The position numbers and the translations under genes were made by a program. From Psococerastis gibbosa (Eukaryota > Arthropoda > Insecta > Psocodea > Psocidae), in NCBI GenBank assembly GCA_963971405.1, contig OZ020486.1:39145419-39209418 (forward strand): 64,000 bases of DNA. The letters run 5' to 3'. Position 1 is the stretch's first letter; the number at the start of each line of letters is the position of its first letter. Positions 1 to 9,576 of this stretch are shown in pieces. The notes beneath the pieces are model-generated. The model had not been told where the DNA came from. It ran no database searches and saw only the letters and a program-made list of their open reading frames with translations.

Positions 1-163
1 GGGGGGGTCATAGGGGTCATAACCCCCCATATTTTATTGGATATTGAAAAAATACTCATAACATCTTATTCAGGATTTTATTAAGTTCTGGTTCTGGCAG
101 CCCTAGTGATGACCCCCCCCCCCTAAAAAATATCGCTGTGCCCGCCCCGGACTAGTGTCAGCG
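1..163. mobile_element. Partial G/C-tract repeat, cut by the window edge
   Basis: The window opens in a G run, and a C run at about 112-123 is followed by a GC-rich end (CGCTGTGCCCGCCCCGG). G-run and C-run halves with a GC-rich terminus are the layout of the hAT-like MITEs elsewhere in the window. The left end lies outside, so neither the terminal repeat nor the target duplication can be checked. Confidence 0.35.
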
Positions 164-269
164 CGTCACCAAATGGCTAACCTGTCAAGGGTGGGCGTTG
201 TCTAGTAAGTAAGTAATACTGCTGGGAGAGCATAGCAATCATGTGATGATACTAGTATAAGCAAAATCA

Positions 270-540
270 CCCCGAAGGCATGAGTTCCCGGGGATGTGCG
301 ATGTGGTGGGTGGTTGCCATACTTACTTATGGTGGAATTCTCGCAAACCGCGATACCTCGTCTGTAAGGACCTCTTTTCCTGCGGTCGTCGCTGCACCGG
401 CTGTCAGACCATCGTCATCTGATGCCACAACCTGCTCTCCTTCCATCTGTTTGAATTGCTTGACCGAGATCACGGGTGACCCTTTGCGGTGGAGACTCAC
501 ACGACACCGTGTGAACATCTTTCAACGCTCGTTATTTTAA
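270..540. other. Unrecognised patch with overlapping ORFs
   Basis: Less AT-rich than its surroundings. It is open on the plus strand (280-540, 86 codons) and on the minus strand (518-327, 63 codons). The minus reading contains an acidic run (ASDDDG) and an Ala/Thr stretch, and ends at TAA immediately followed by GTAAGT, which resembles a splice donor but falls after the stop. Neither translation resembles a family I know. It could be an old exon, a transposon remnant or chance. Confidence 0.15.
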
Positions 541-1269
541 TTACGTTTTTTTGTATGCTTTTGGTTTAATTTTTATTCTTCTTTCGTATTGGAACCTGTT
601 GTTGTGTATACGGTCAAATAATTTTCCTGTTCCGTCGAAATGAATTGGTAGGTAATAAATTTCTCTACTATGATCCAGAACAGCTCATCCAGAAAAACTT
701 GTGATCTTGGTGAGAACAAGACTCAAAATCAAGTGTTTACCATCATCGGGACAACGTGTTAGACGGGAAAGTACTCCTTCAGGAACACGACCTATTAGCC
801 CAAATTCTGTTTCATCATCATGAAAGACAGGTATAAATACAATAAATTGTTAGAAAATCCATATATTTACTTTAGGCTTTTTACCTTATAATAATAAAGT
901 ATTTATTGACAAAAACATTTAAATATAGATACCTAACTGTACATATCAACGAGAGCTTAATGTAAATCTTTGAATATAATAAATTACATTCATACCAGTT
1001 ACGCTATTACGTAATTTTTGGATTTCGTACTTATCCTTCTGAATGCTGAATCAATTTGTCTTTAATTTAACTTTCACAGCGATGAAATCTGAAAATAAAT
1101 ATGGAAATGTGTGCTCGAAAGTTGAAACCTTCGGGCTTACCTAAAAGAAGAGGTCATCACCATCCAGAACAGAATTTTTAAAAATATTTTCCCTGTCATT
1201 AGTTAATGTGAAAGTAATGTAAAATGTTAAAGTAAGTAAGCCTTTAGAAGACTGCTATCTGTCCATGGT
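541..1269. other. AT-rich intergenic DNA, nothing recognised
   Basis: No open frame of note, no tandem repeat and no inverted repeat was seen. Confidence 0.4.
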
Positions 1270-1480
1270 TAAGTCATGCTTTCGCTTGTTACATTGCCTC
1301 AATGGTAAGATTGTCTCAGCTTGTCCATTATCGATTGCAGCCGGCGATATCGAAGACGTATACCAGTTTACCAATGGCCAAAATTGCACACAGAAACATT
1401 ATAAATAATGTCCGAAATTCATGGAGTCGTTGGCATTGGACAAGGGACCAATGGGCCACTTTAAGTAGGCCTAGGTTCAT
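1270..1480 (+). repeat. Dispersed repeat family A, copy 1
   Basis: About 210 bp that recurs at 23,552-23,712 (same strand) and 42,620-42,832 (opposite strand), with a weaker partial match at 31,497-31,565. Shared blocks include CAATGGTAAG, GACATCGAGAACGTATACC-like sequence and CCAGTTTGCCAATGGCCAAA. No coding frame is kept between copies, and no terminal repeat or tail was found, so the class is unknown. Confidence 0.6.
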
Positions 1481-2401
1481 AAAAGGCTTCAGGACATTAT
1501 TATTAGGCCTTTAGAACATGATACGACGCGACATAGTATATGTGACAAAAATGAGTGACACTTCCCATTATGAAACGTATCGTACATTTCTATTAAAACA
1601 AAAAGACGCCAGAAGTTACACCCTTTCTTATAAAGGAAGGTCAAGAAACATTCTTCATTTATACTTGTACCACTGAGGAATCCATCCGGATCCAAGAAGA
1701 AATTGATGCCGTGAACTCTGTGTGCCAGACGTCCCTCAAAATTGAATCTTCATATAGGTTCATGTCATACTTCGATTGAAATCAAGCCTTGGACAATGGG
1801 CCCTTCCCAGGGTCACAATCCTATGAATATAGATTGGTTCGAAAAGTGTCAGAAGCGGCGAAACAAATGATACCTGAGACCTAAGCAAGGATGCCACACG
1901 TTGTGTGGACCTATTTTTCAAAACTCTATAGGCCTCCTACTGTACCCGGCCTATATAATCATATAATGTAATGTATGCACACTTGCTTGGTTGGTACTTC
2001 GTTAGGAATACGTAATATATTATGACATGAGGGGTATAAGATAAAAATGGCAACAGCTTAAGTAAATTTAGATGTTATAGTATTTTGCTACCTGGCAATC
2101 GTATGCAAATTAGCTGCCTCGCGGTATATAGGCTATACAGGTAGCAATAAATGCAATGCAATTGCAGTAGCTACCATAAAATATGTAGACTGTTCCAGTA
2201 TGCTAGTCATATAACTATTAAGTGTAACAACATGACTGGATTTTACTGTTCGTACGGAAAGAGTCTTAATCGCCTTGGGTATAAGGCTCGTAATACCAAT
2301 AATAGTATCAAAGGAAAGGTAACGGTCAGAAATAAAATTAAAACTTTTCAAAAATTATAAAAAGGCTAGATATATAGAATTTTAGTTTTAGCTATTAGCT
2401 T
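1481..2401. other. AT-rich intergenic DNA, nothing recognised
   Basis: Only short overlapping ORFs on both strands (for example 2133-2351 minus and 2151-2360 plus, which shadow each other). No repeat shared with the rest of the window was noticed. Confidence 0.4.
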
Positions 2402-2515
2402 TATTAAAAGGGGTCCCAGCACAGGCTCGTCCTAAAGGGTCCCCTCCTACTGTTATTATACTTATAAAATAATTGTAAATCTATATTTTGAAGGAAATAA
2501 AAAGTTACTTTACTC
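2402..2515 (+). repeat. Retroelement-like 3' end
   Basis: A GGTCCCAGCACAGGC... block leads into an AT-rich stretch with AATAAA at about 2496. This looks like the 3' untranslated end of a LINE or processed insertion. No RT frame is readable upstream, so the call is tentative. Confidence 0.25.
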
Positions 2516-2517
2516 TA

Positions 2518-2608
2518 CATCGGCTTCGGTGCTAGCGGGCTTATACTTGACTCTCTGCAATCCGAGACGTGTCGTAACTCGACACTAGTACCTATTAGGA
2601 TACAATTA
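2518..2608 (+). repeat. Dispersed repeat family B, partial copy
   Basis: Begins CGGCTTCGGTGCTAGCGGGC and contains GACGTGTCGTAACTC. The same block restarts at 2,955 after an RTE fragment. Other copies are at 30,252-30,420 (+), 35,505-35,640 (-) and 63,380-63,487 (+). This copy breaks off where the RTE sequence begins. Confidence 0.6.
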
Positions 2609-2949
2609 GAATGGCGACGTGGCGTATCCGTAGAAATGATGAGCGATATACCAACAACCTATACGATGGAAGCTGAAATCAAGAGAGCCCTCATCAGGTG
2701 GCTGGGACACGTGGAACGAATGCCAGACAATAGGGCTACAAGAGCAGCCTTACACAAGGTGCCCCAAGGGAGAAGACGAGTGGGGCGATCACGGATGTGA
2801 TGGACGACGTTTAGGTGGTTCTGACGACCCTTGGCGTCGATGATTGGCGAAGGTGAGCGCAGGACCACGCAGGCTGGCACGATGTGGCAGAGCAGACCAA
2901 GGCCCTTTACGGGCCGTAGCGCCAAAGAGCAAAGTAAGTAAGTAAGAGA
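2609..2949 (+). pseudogene. RTE-type LINE reverse transcriptase C-terminus, degraded
   Basis: The reading EIKRALIRWLGHVERMPDNR followed by ATRAALHKV is the C-terminal tail typical of RTE-type 'endonuclease-reverse transcriptase' ORFs (basic R-x-R-W-L-G-H-V motif, then a Gly/Arg-rich GRRRVG stretch). A stop follows the GRRRVG stretch at the same place as in the 28.5-kb copy (ATGTGATGG), and frameshifts come later. It ends in an AGTAAGTAAGTAAG tail at 2,934-2,949, a short tandem 3' tail as expected for RTE elements. The catalytic RT core is absent. It is a 5'-truncated dead copy lying between two family B repeats. Confidence 0.75.
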
Positions 2950-2954
2950 TCTAT

Positions 2955-3115
2955 CGCGGCTTCGGTGGTAGCGGGCTTGTACTTGTCTCTGCACACCTTG
3001 CAATCCGAGACGTGTCGGAACTCAAGTACCCATTAGGTTACAATTAGAGAGGTGACTTAAGAGGTCAATCGGATACATTCATTTAATTTATTGTATGCGT
3101 GTTTTGAAATATGAT
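2955..3115 (+). repeat. Dispersed repeat family B, longer copy
   Basis: Repeats the block at 2,518-2,608 and continues through GAGGTCAATCGGATACATTC to an AT-rich end (TTTATTGTATGCG), which is shared with the 30.3-kb copy. Family B therefore has a GC-moderate head of about 110 bp and a fixed CGACTGAAGAGGTCAATCGG-like tail. Confidence 0.6.
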
Positions 3116-3549
3116 AAGAATTTTAATTAATGTGTCTACATCTAAGGGAGAAAAATTGAAAACTCACCAAAAGTATAGCCAAGGATTAATTTATCAATTT
3201 CTCACGCATTTTGCAGTCATTTGTTTAAGACAATTGAATAAACCCCGGTGTTACATTAATCCCAAATCGCTATAATCGGACTGCTATAGACTAAAATATT
3301 TTTAACCTAACCCCAGAAGTAATGTTTCATATTAAAATTGTTACCACCAACATATAACTTTTGACACTTTCTGATCCTTTCTTCCTGCAATGAGGGACCA
3401 GAAAATCGTCTGACCTTTTACTTGGGAGATAAATGCTTTCATTGAAGGACGGCTATAAATCAAAAAGTCCTAGAGAACTAAAAGGTCCTTTACCCATCTG
3501 CTTCATTGCACAAACAAATCATATAATGATAATTTATTGGGTAATATTG

Positions 3550-3616
3550 TTATGCTTATGCGGACGGGAGACAATGCAAATGTTTTGCGGCCATTTTTTC
3601 TACGATCTGCCGCGAT
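3550..3616 (+). repeat. Left member of a 63-bp direct repeat around a MITE
   Basis: CTTATGCGGACGGGAGACAA through TCTACGATCTGCCGCGATTA matches 4,002-4,065 with about two mismatches. The two copies directly bracket the MITE at 3,617-4,005. A normal Tc1/mariner target duplication would be 2 bp. Confidence 0.75.
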
Positions 3617-4005
3617 TAAGGTGCCATTCCATTGACCGGCTAGGGCTATTTCCAAAAACGGTGACGTGGTAGCAGACATTCAAGACTTAGGTGGCGTTTC
3701 CACCGACCTCGCATCGCAGGATTGACGGAAATGTTTATTTTCCTCTATGCTATAGTTAAAATTAATCAATGATCATACAGTAAAATCAGAAACAAACAAA
3801 CTAAAATTAAAAAATGGCGTCATGGGATATGTTAAGTACAAACATTTTAATAGATTTCTATAAAAAGAAAAATTCTAATTTCCGTCAATGTCTTTTGCAT
3901 TCTGCAATGCGAGATCGGTGGAACCGCAACCTAAGTCTTGAATGTCTGCTACCACGTCACTGTTTTTGGAAATAGCCCTAGCCGGTCATTGGAATGGGCG
4001 CCTTA
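3617..4005. mobile_element. TA-flanked MITE, ~388 bp, long inverted repeats (copy 1)
   Basis: Left end TAAGGTGCCATTCCATTGAC and right end GTCATTGGAATGGGCGCCTTA are inverted copies. The inverted arms run about 120 bp and include CCGGCTAGGGCTATTTCC, GTGACGTGGTAGCAGACATT and CACCGACCTCGCAT. The centre is AT-rich and non-coding. TA at both ends fits a Tc1/mariner-type non-autonomous element. Close copies are at 53,763-54,152 and, split by a nested element, at 26,148-26,938. Confidence 0.8.
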
Positions 4006-4065
4006 TGCGGACGAGAGACAATGCAAATGTTTTGCGGCCAATTTTTCTACGATCTGCCGCGATTA
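4002..4065 (+). repeat. Right member of the 63-bp direct repeat
   Basis: See 3,550-3,616. After this block the sequence continues into unrelated DNA (ACGACACGATTTCCGG), so the duplication ends sharply. Confidence 0.75.
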
Positions 4066-4171
4066 CGACACGATTTCCGGGATAGAGATTGTTCAAAACT
4101 AAATGGCGCACCATGGGCATCAAAAAAATAATGTTTTCATGGGCAGGAGGATATATTTTTAGACTTGGACT

Positions 4172-4555
4172 TTGGCGGGTATTCCATATACGCACAACGT
4201 CAATGAAAATTATGAAATTGAAGGACATTTCAATTTCTCATTGATGGCGACCATTCCATATGTTTTTTTTTTTTTAAATTGACAATTTTCAATTGAAGCG
4301 TATGCGCCAAATTTTCGAAATTTGTTTGCATTTGTTTCTTGAAATTGTATTTGTTTTCTTCGTCGCCTTATGATTTAAACCTAATTATAATTTTTATACA
4401 GAAATGCTTTCTTTTTTGAGAAATCAATTAAAATAGTTGACGCCATTTTTTAATTTTAGATTGTTTGTTTCATTGTTTGTGATTTTACTCTATGATCAAT
4501 TGATCATTGATCAATTTTCATTGACGATGTACGTATGTGGAATAGGTGCCTTTCG
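4172..4555. mobile_element. TA-type MITE, second subfamily (copy 1)
   Basis: Left end GGCGGGTATTCCATATACG plus CAACGTCAATGAAAATTATG; right end ATTGACGATGTACGTATGTG then GAATAGGTGCC, inverted to it. The same arms bound the inner element at 26,372-26,805. The right half carries TTGATCATTGATCAATT, a palindrome also present in the first subfamily. The centre includes a T run at 4,263-4,275. Confidence 0.6.
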
Positions 4556-4689
4556 CATATAACCAGGTATTATTTTAGGCGAACCTTGTGGCTTGGAGGA
4601 GGCAATAGCTCATAGGTACCGGGGAAGATAATATGAGTAGTCGCGCTAAATAATTATCTTAGGATATAAATTTCGGCTGCCCCGACTTT

Positions 4690-4881
4690 CCCTATCCCAA
4701 AGCACTGAATGTGTCGATGGGACTATTGCATAGTCATGAACGGGCCAACCAATATAATACAGCACAGCAATAAAAATGGCAATTTATTGGGCATGAATAA
4801 TGCATAATTTCTTTAAGAAATAATTTTCTATTCGAACTTTGCATGTGATAGCAACCGGTTCAATTATTTTGCATCTCTATT
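4690..4881. repeat. Left-arm copy of the large foldback, first part
   Basis: CCTATCCCAAAGCACTGAAT and the following ~170 bp match 13,858-14,040. The copy is interrupted by the hAT-like MITE at 4,882-5,189 and resumes at 5,198. Confidence 0.65.
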
Positions 4882-5189
4882 CAGGCGCGGATCTAGAATG
4901 AGACCAAGGAGGGGGCTAAGATTAAATAAGAATAAAAAAAGAATGAATTGCATTTTTTTTTTAATAGGGCTGAAATATTGGGGTCTTACGCATTTTCAGG
5001 ACAATAAGGGTTCTATATTATAGGTAATTAATACATTTGAGCACAAGGGGGGCCTGGGGGTCTCCCTCGGGAGAGAATTGGTGAAAAATAGGACTGAAAT
5101 AGTGGGGTTTTACGCATTTTGAGGAACCTAATGGGGGGGGGGGCTACAGCCTCTATAGCCCCCCCCCCCCCCCCGTAGATCCGCGCCTG
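4882..5189. mobile_element. hAT-like MITE, 308 bp, with perfect 8-bp duplication
   Basis: Terminal inverted repeat CAGGCGCGGATCTA (left) and its complement at 5,176-5,189. The flanks TCTCTATT (4,874-4,881) and TCTCTATT (5,190-5,197) are identical 8-bp target duplications, the hAT signature. Internal G runs and a long C run (5,160-5,174) are typical of these elements here. No transposase frame. It interrupts a repeat whose uninterrupted counterpart is at about 13.86-14.3 kb. Confidence 0.88.
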
Positions 5190-5197
5190 TCTCTATT

Positions 5198-5520
5198 TAA
5201 CGTAAAACATACCTGAAGTTGGGACTCATCCATAGAAGGGTCCGCAGAGTAATTTCTTTTAGTTACTTTCTCATCAAAATTGAGTATTTTTTAATTTTTT
5301 CCCCAGAACCAAACTATCAAATGGAAAGCGACCTATTGGGTTATATTGTATATATTAATAACGACATCAATTTGCGATAATGTGAATTAAAAAAAAACAA
5401 TTTCGAGAAAACTTGTGTTTGTGACTTTTTTTAGGGAGATTTATCTACCTATTGAGATGGCGACCAATGTTTGACTTTCGGAAAATTTCTTCACAACTTT
5501 TCATTTCATGACCCCCTGAG
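5198..5520. repeat. Left-arm copy of the large foldback, resumed
   Basis: AAAACATACCTGAAG, CCAGAACCAAACTATCAA and ATTAATAACGAC match 14,052-14,220. Together with 4,690-4,881 it gives a copy of the 13.86-kb element split by one MITE. Confidence 0.65.
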
Positions 5521-5975
5521 CCTAAAACCACCTTCCGTTCAAAATGTTATATATATGTATATCGATTTTAGGAAACACTCTAACTTCCGTTAATATTATC
5601 CGATTTGGATGAAACTTGGCACAAAAATTGATCATACAAATGCCTTGATCGAGTTCGTTAACTAGCTAGATCCGCTATTTAGTTACAAGATGGCGGCCGA
5701 TTGAAAACTTATATAATTCATATCTTAGTCAATCTTGGTCACAGAGGAATGAATTAAAATTTGACTGAAAGATCGTATTATTATCTACGATAATGGTAAT
5801 CAACACTTTTTACGACAAATTAACGATTTCAAGATGACGTCCAGTCAAAGCCAAAAAATAATTTAATAAGTAAAAGTTCATAGTCGTCATAGTTTGGAAC
5901 ACAAGAGTGTTTTGTGTGTTGATGTTCTGATCGGGAAAATAATGAAGTTTTTTTATTTTCTATTACACATAGCGT
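5521..5975. repeat. Probable transposon-derived spacer
   Basis: Contains GATTTGGATGAAACTTGG and CAAGATGGCGGCC, phrases common in arthropod interspersed repeats; a related GATTTTGATGAAATTTGG lies at 34,802. No coding frame. Confidence 0.35.
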
Positions 5976-6305
5976 CAGGGGCGTAAAGTTGGGGGGGGGG
6001 GGCACGGTCCAACTTGCCCCCCCCCCCAGCTCCTTTTGGCTTTACCCCCCCCCCCAGCTTCGAGCATTGTAAGACGTGGTTCTTACTTCATAGTCCCCTT
6101 TGCAGCAATATCAATGTAAGCATTCTTTTTTTAGCTTTGTAAAATCTACAGCTATACTACTATTAAAAATTACAACTATTAAAAAATGCGTAAAACTCTA
6201 TAATTTTTCTATTATATTATCAATTTTTTCTTCAATCCTGCCTGATGACGTCATAAGGTCTACTTAGTTTTGCCCCCGCCATCATTCTAAAACTTTAAGC
6301 CTCTG
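5976..6305. mobile_element. hAT-like MITE, 330 bp (CAGGGGCGTAAAGTT family)
   Basis: Left end CAGGGGCGTAAAGTT and right end CTTTAAGCCTCTG are inverted. The flanks CATAGCGT and GGTAGCGT match at 6 of 8 positions, an aged 8-bp duplication. G and C runs lie near the left end. It shares TGACGTCAT and GACGTGGTTCT blocks, in opposite orientation, with 60,410-60,710. Confidence 0.75.
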
Positions 6306-6597
6306 GGTAGCGTAGAGGAAAAGCAGGGTCTGCGGAATCTCCCTACACCTGATCGGCCATAGCCGAAAGGGATTTTTTTAGTTTTGAAGGCTAAACCTCC
6401 CTCCCCTCCCCCAAATTGAAATGCCTCAAAAAAATTTTCACAAGATATGAGGACATGTGAAATTACATAGGAATCCAGCGAGTAGTTTGCCCACAAATCG
6501 ACGAACACACAGACCCAATTCTTAACAAACACCTTTTTTTCTTCCTGGGACCTCAAAACGTGTAAATCCGTTGAAATATTTAAATCGAAAATTTCAA
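6306..6597. repeat. Interspersed repeat family D fragment
   Basis: Contains CCTCAAAACGTGTAAATCCG and AATTTCAACCATCACGAAGC. Related sequence is at 22,680-23,010, 34,520-34,660 and 50,340-50,600. It is read as a fragment of one abundant element that includes GTCCCAGGAA and CTGTCTGTC blocks; the full structure is not visible here. Confidence 0.5.
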
Positions 6598-7005
6598 CCA
6601 TCACGAAGCTTTCCTATACTAAAGTTTAGGAAAGCTAAAAAGCATGGGAAACTCGAGCCATACGGCTGCCCCTATGTTACAGATAATATCGTGACGGACA
6701 GACAGACAATGAAATCTCGAAATCCAAAATTTCGGCCATCACGAAGCTTTCCTTATACTACCGTTTAAATAGGAAAGCAATAGAAACATGGGACACTCGT
6801 GCCATACGGCTGCCTCTGTGTTTCAGATAACATCGTGACGGACAGACAGACAATGAAATCTCGAAATCCAAAATTTCGGCCATCACGAAGCTTTCCTTAT
6901 ACTACCGTTTAAATAGGAAAGCAATAGAAACATGGGACACTCGTGCCATACGGCTGCCTCTGTGTTACAGATAATATCGTGACGGACAGACGGACGTGAA
7001 CTTTG
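6598..7005 (+). repeat. Tandem repeat, three ~140-bp units
   Basis: CCATCACGAAGCTTTCC starts units at 6,598, 6,736 and 6,880 (periods 138 and 144). Each unit carries CCATACGGCTGCC, ATCGTGACGGACAGACAGAC and CGAAATCCAAAATTTCGG. Units 2 and 3 are nearly identical, so the last duplication is recent. Confidence 0.8.
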
Positions 7006-7414
7006 ATCCCCTGGAACATGCGGAAGTCCAGGTATTGACCAAGTATAGCCGTACGGCTAGATCGCTCCAGCTATGATAGTCCAATTCCGTGCCAACAAGG
7101 CATTCATTACCCCATATCAAACCGCTGTGAGGCCTTGGAAGGAAAACACTGTATCGTTCAGGTAATTAAGCTATGATTGGTGTCAGAACTCGAGTTTTAC
7201 ACCTCCAACTTTGTTAGCCACTTGTGCCCTAAGGAGCTCATTTGATTTTTTTAAACCATAATAGATAATTCATGCCCCCAATACATATTATAGCGTCACT
7301 ATTATTGTGTTGAAATGTATTATAGTATCTGCCCATTGTTGACTACGCAATCCTCCCATCGATCAATTCAGCGCTTTTGGATAGGGAAAATCGAAATTTA
7401 ACTCTAGGCACAAC

Positions 7415-7635
7415 GTCAGGACATGCAGAGTAGTGGTACGGACTCTGACTTTCACTCAAAAGGTTGTTGGTTCGAGTCCCACACTGGCTACATTTTCTGG
7501 CCATGCTTTGGAGGGCATGTAAAGCAGGCGGTCCCGGGTCTTCCTAACTGAGTGTAAGAGAGGGTTTTATAGTCCTAACTCCGTTAAGTTGGCTTAGTAA
7601 TAGAACAAAAGAAGTCGTTATTTATTTATTTTTAA
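7415..7635 (+). mobile_element. tRNA-derived SINE, full-length copy
   Basis: The head has a tRNA-like promoter: box A region GTAGAGTAGTGG (here GCAGAGTAGTGG) and a perfect box B GGTTCGAGTCC at about 7,470. The body (CTGGCCATGCTTTGGAGGGC, GGCGGTCCCGGG) is followed by a tail AAGTTGGCTTAGTAATAGAA and a TTATTTATTTA repeat. The tail matches the 3' end of the LINE at 19,512-19,872. Pol III transcription with LINE-driven retroposition is inferred from the class. Confidence 0.85.
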
Positions 7636-7689
7636 TTATTGCAGTATCTACAGGTGTATAATATGTACAAATGAGAAACAACTAAAGAA

Positions 7690-8063
7690 ACTCGAAGCAT
7701 TTCAGACGAGGTGCTATTGTCGCATGCTACGGATACCTTGGCAAGCCCATGTTACAAATGAGGAGGTACTAAACCAGAGTAAGCGAAATAAACACATCGA
7801 TAAATAAAAGAAGAACTCACTGGATTGGACATTTGCTTCGACAGGAGAACTTCGTAAGCTGCCTCATAGAGGGAACAAAAGAAAGCGTCAACCGACCTGG
7901 GCGCCGGAGAAAATAGTATCTGCAGCAAGTTATGGAGGATGTAGGGGCCAATACATACGTGGAGCTGAAGAGGGCTTGCCAGGATTCAGGGGAGTGGAGG
8001 CATCGATGCCACATGTTTCTGCCAACCAGCCAACCGGCTGCAACTTGAAGAAGAAGACAATAA
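7690..8063 (+). pseudogene. RTE-type LINE RT C-terminus, family 2
   Basis: Reads LEAFQTRCYCRMLRIPWQAH, then VTNEEVLNQ, a frameshift, HWIGHLLRQENFVSCLIEGT, a GRRRK segment with a stop, and YVELKRACQDSGEWRHRC before the final Ser/Gln/Pro stretch. This order (L-R-I-P-W, H-W-I-G-H, E-L-K-R...W-R) is the C-terminal region of RTE-type RT proteins. Frameshift and stop make it dead. Its 3' end recurs inverted at 10,983-11,055 and the ELKR block at 34,206-34,286. Confidence 0.75.
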
Positions 8064-8208
8064 TTTACCAAGGAACTATTACGGTACCTACCCTAAGTGA
8101 TAAATAGGAAAGCATGGACGGGTTCACTCGGGCCGGTTCTTCAACGTTTTCCAGCCATTTCCGGCGTTATGTTTTTGTAAAACGGACTAGGGGAAGTATT
8201 TCCACCCA

Positions 8209-8482
8209 TCTAGAGCATGCAGATTCTGTAATGAAGGAGCAGAGGACCTCAAGCACATCCTCCTTCACTGCGGTGCAATCGCACGAAGAAGAGCAGCATG
8301 CTTGGGAAGCTTGCAGTTACATGTAAAAGCCCTACCGCTTCTAAACCACCTCAAGATCCTGGCTCTCCTGAGGGAGATAGGCCTCGAGGAAGTGACGTAG
8401 ATACATTGTTGTAGGGGGCCCAATAGGTTTAAGTGCACACAGGTAACACCTGTACCCCAATTAATAAAAAATAAAAAATCTT
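8209..8482 (+). mobile_element. 5'-truncated Jockey/R1-group LINE, 3' end only
   Basis: An intact 63-codon frame (8,209-8,400) reads SRACRFCNEGAEDLKHILLH and continues to LALLREIGLEEVT before TAG. It aligns throughout with the end of the frame at 50,969-52,225. The CX2C...HX4C zinc-knuckle spacing lies downstream of RNase H in that family. A shared 3' UTR and a short A-rich tail (AATAAAAAATAAAAAA) follow. CACCCAT flanks both sides (8,203-8,209 and 8,483-8,489), extending to 9 bp with one mismatch, as expected of a target duplication. Confidence 0.85.
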
Positions 8483-8489
8483 CACCCAT

Positions 8490-9322
8490 TGCATTATTTT
8501 GGCAGCACTGCTCTTCATTGATTCCACCCGTCCAAGCAAAATGAAAGACATGCTCAGATGAGTCCCTGGGCGGATGACTGGCGCATCATCTTCGACAGAT
8601 CGTACAAGTGCGTAGGCTCTGGGTGGCCCCTCCGACACACAATCACTCATGTCTCTGCTTTGTCACTTTCACAGCGTTTGTTTACTAACGAACGACAACG
8701 CCACCTTCCCAATGACCCCGCAGTTTTCCATGACGGGGCAGATTCTTCGGGCCCTAATATCAATTACAGGATCGGTCTAGGAAAGCTGCAAATCCGCCTA
8801 TACGACGATGGATCCCCCTTTCAGAACGACAATACGTCGAAGAAGTGAATACAAGATTACTTTCTACTATCTTCTAGTTTCATCTCTTCGCGTTGTCGCC
8901 CGTTGCCCGCCTCCTCTTTTCGAGGCATCTCGTGGCTGCCAAATTTGGGGTCCAAATTCAAATTGCGCCTCGAGTCACGACTTATGTAAATTATTTATGG
9001 AAGATATGGGGACCTGTTGTAGCGTATGACATGTTGGTCTCCTCGTGACTGGTATACTGCGGTGACCTGTTCTCACAAAGACAGGAGCTGCCTTCGTCTA
9101 CTCAGCTCCATTGTCAAAACAGATGTCATGATTTATCGTGATGTTCATATTCGTAATTTTGGCATCTGAATACTATACTGTCTTTATACTGTACCTAAGC
9201 TTATAGAGTATCAGCAAACCAGCATGCAGTACAGCAAAACATATTACCAGAATGTCATTTTGATGTTATACTGGAAACGATCTGCCGGAATAGACCAGGT
9301 GGTTGAAAACTGGAACAAAAAC
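8490..9322. other. Unassigned spacer
   Basis: GC is moderate and there is an open frame at 8,558-8,848 (96 codons) plus overlapping shadows. The translation (for example MSPWADDWRIIFDRSYKCVG) matches nothing I recognise. No repeat structure noticed. Confidence 0.3.
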
Positions 9323-9335
9323 AAGGTTCAACATA

Positions 9336-9576
9336 GTAGTAGTATGGTTTGACACAGCCCCAGGCCACGGTGTGGGCCCATAGGCCTCCAGTGGACCTCC
9401 TAATTATAGTGGATTCCGAACCACTTGGGAAACACAGTGAAGTCACACGATTAGTTCGGAGGTGACCAGGACAAGTCCTACCATGTTTCCCTACCGGCAC
9501 TGTGCACACGACCATTTTATCTGCAGCTTTGAACCTGCCCTGGTCCACTGGATTCAACTTGGTATGGCGGCCGGCT
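9336..9576 (-). mobile_element. SINE-like element (family C), copy 1
   Basis: A 241-bp block nearly identical to 63,488-63,729. Flanks AAGGTTCAACATA (9,323-9,335) and AAGGTTCACCATA (9,577-9,589) match 12 of 13, a retroposition-type target duplication. The minus orientation is favoured because its 3' end would be a CTACTAC microsatellite and a box-B-like GGTTCGGAATCC lies inside. A 100-codon minus ORF (9,557-9,255) runs beyond the element and is not conserved as such. Confidence 0.65.

Noticed and set aside
327-518. Splice donor GTAAGT at the end of a minus ORF as evidence for an exon
   Set aside because: The stop codon TAA precedes the donor, and GTAAGTAAGTAA repeats are common in this window as retroelement tails.
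7460-7490. Intact tRNA gene from the GGTTCGAGTCC box B
   Set aside because: The arms do not close into a tRNA cloverleaf, and the same head recurs with a fixed body and LINE-like tail at several loci, so it is a SINE.
9255-9557. 100-codon minus ORF similar to one at 63,356-63,622
   Set aside because: The similarity is due to the shared SINE-like family C; both ORFs run past the element ends into unrelated flanks.
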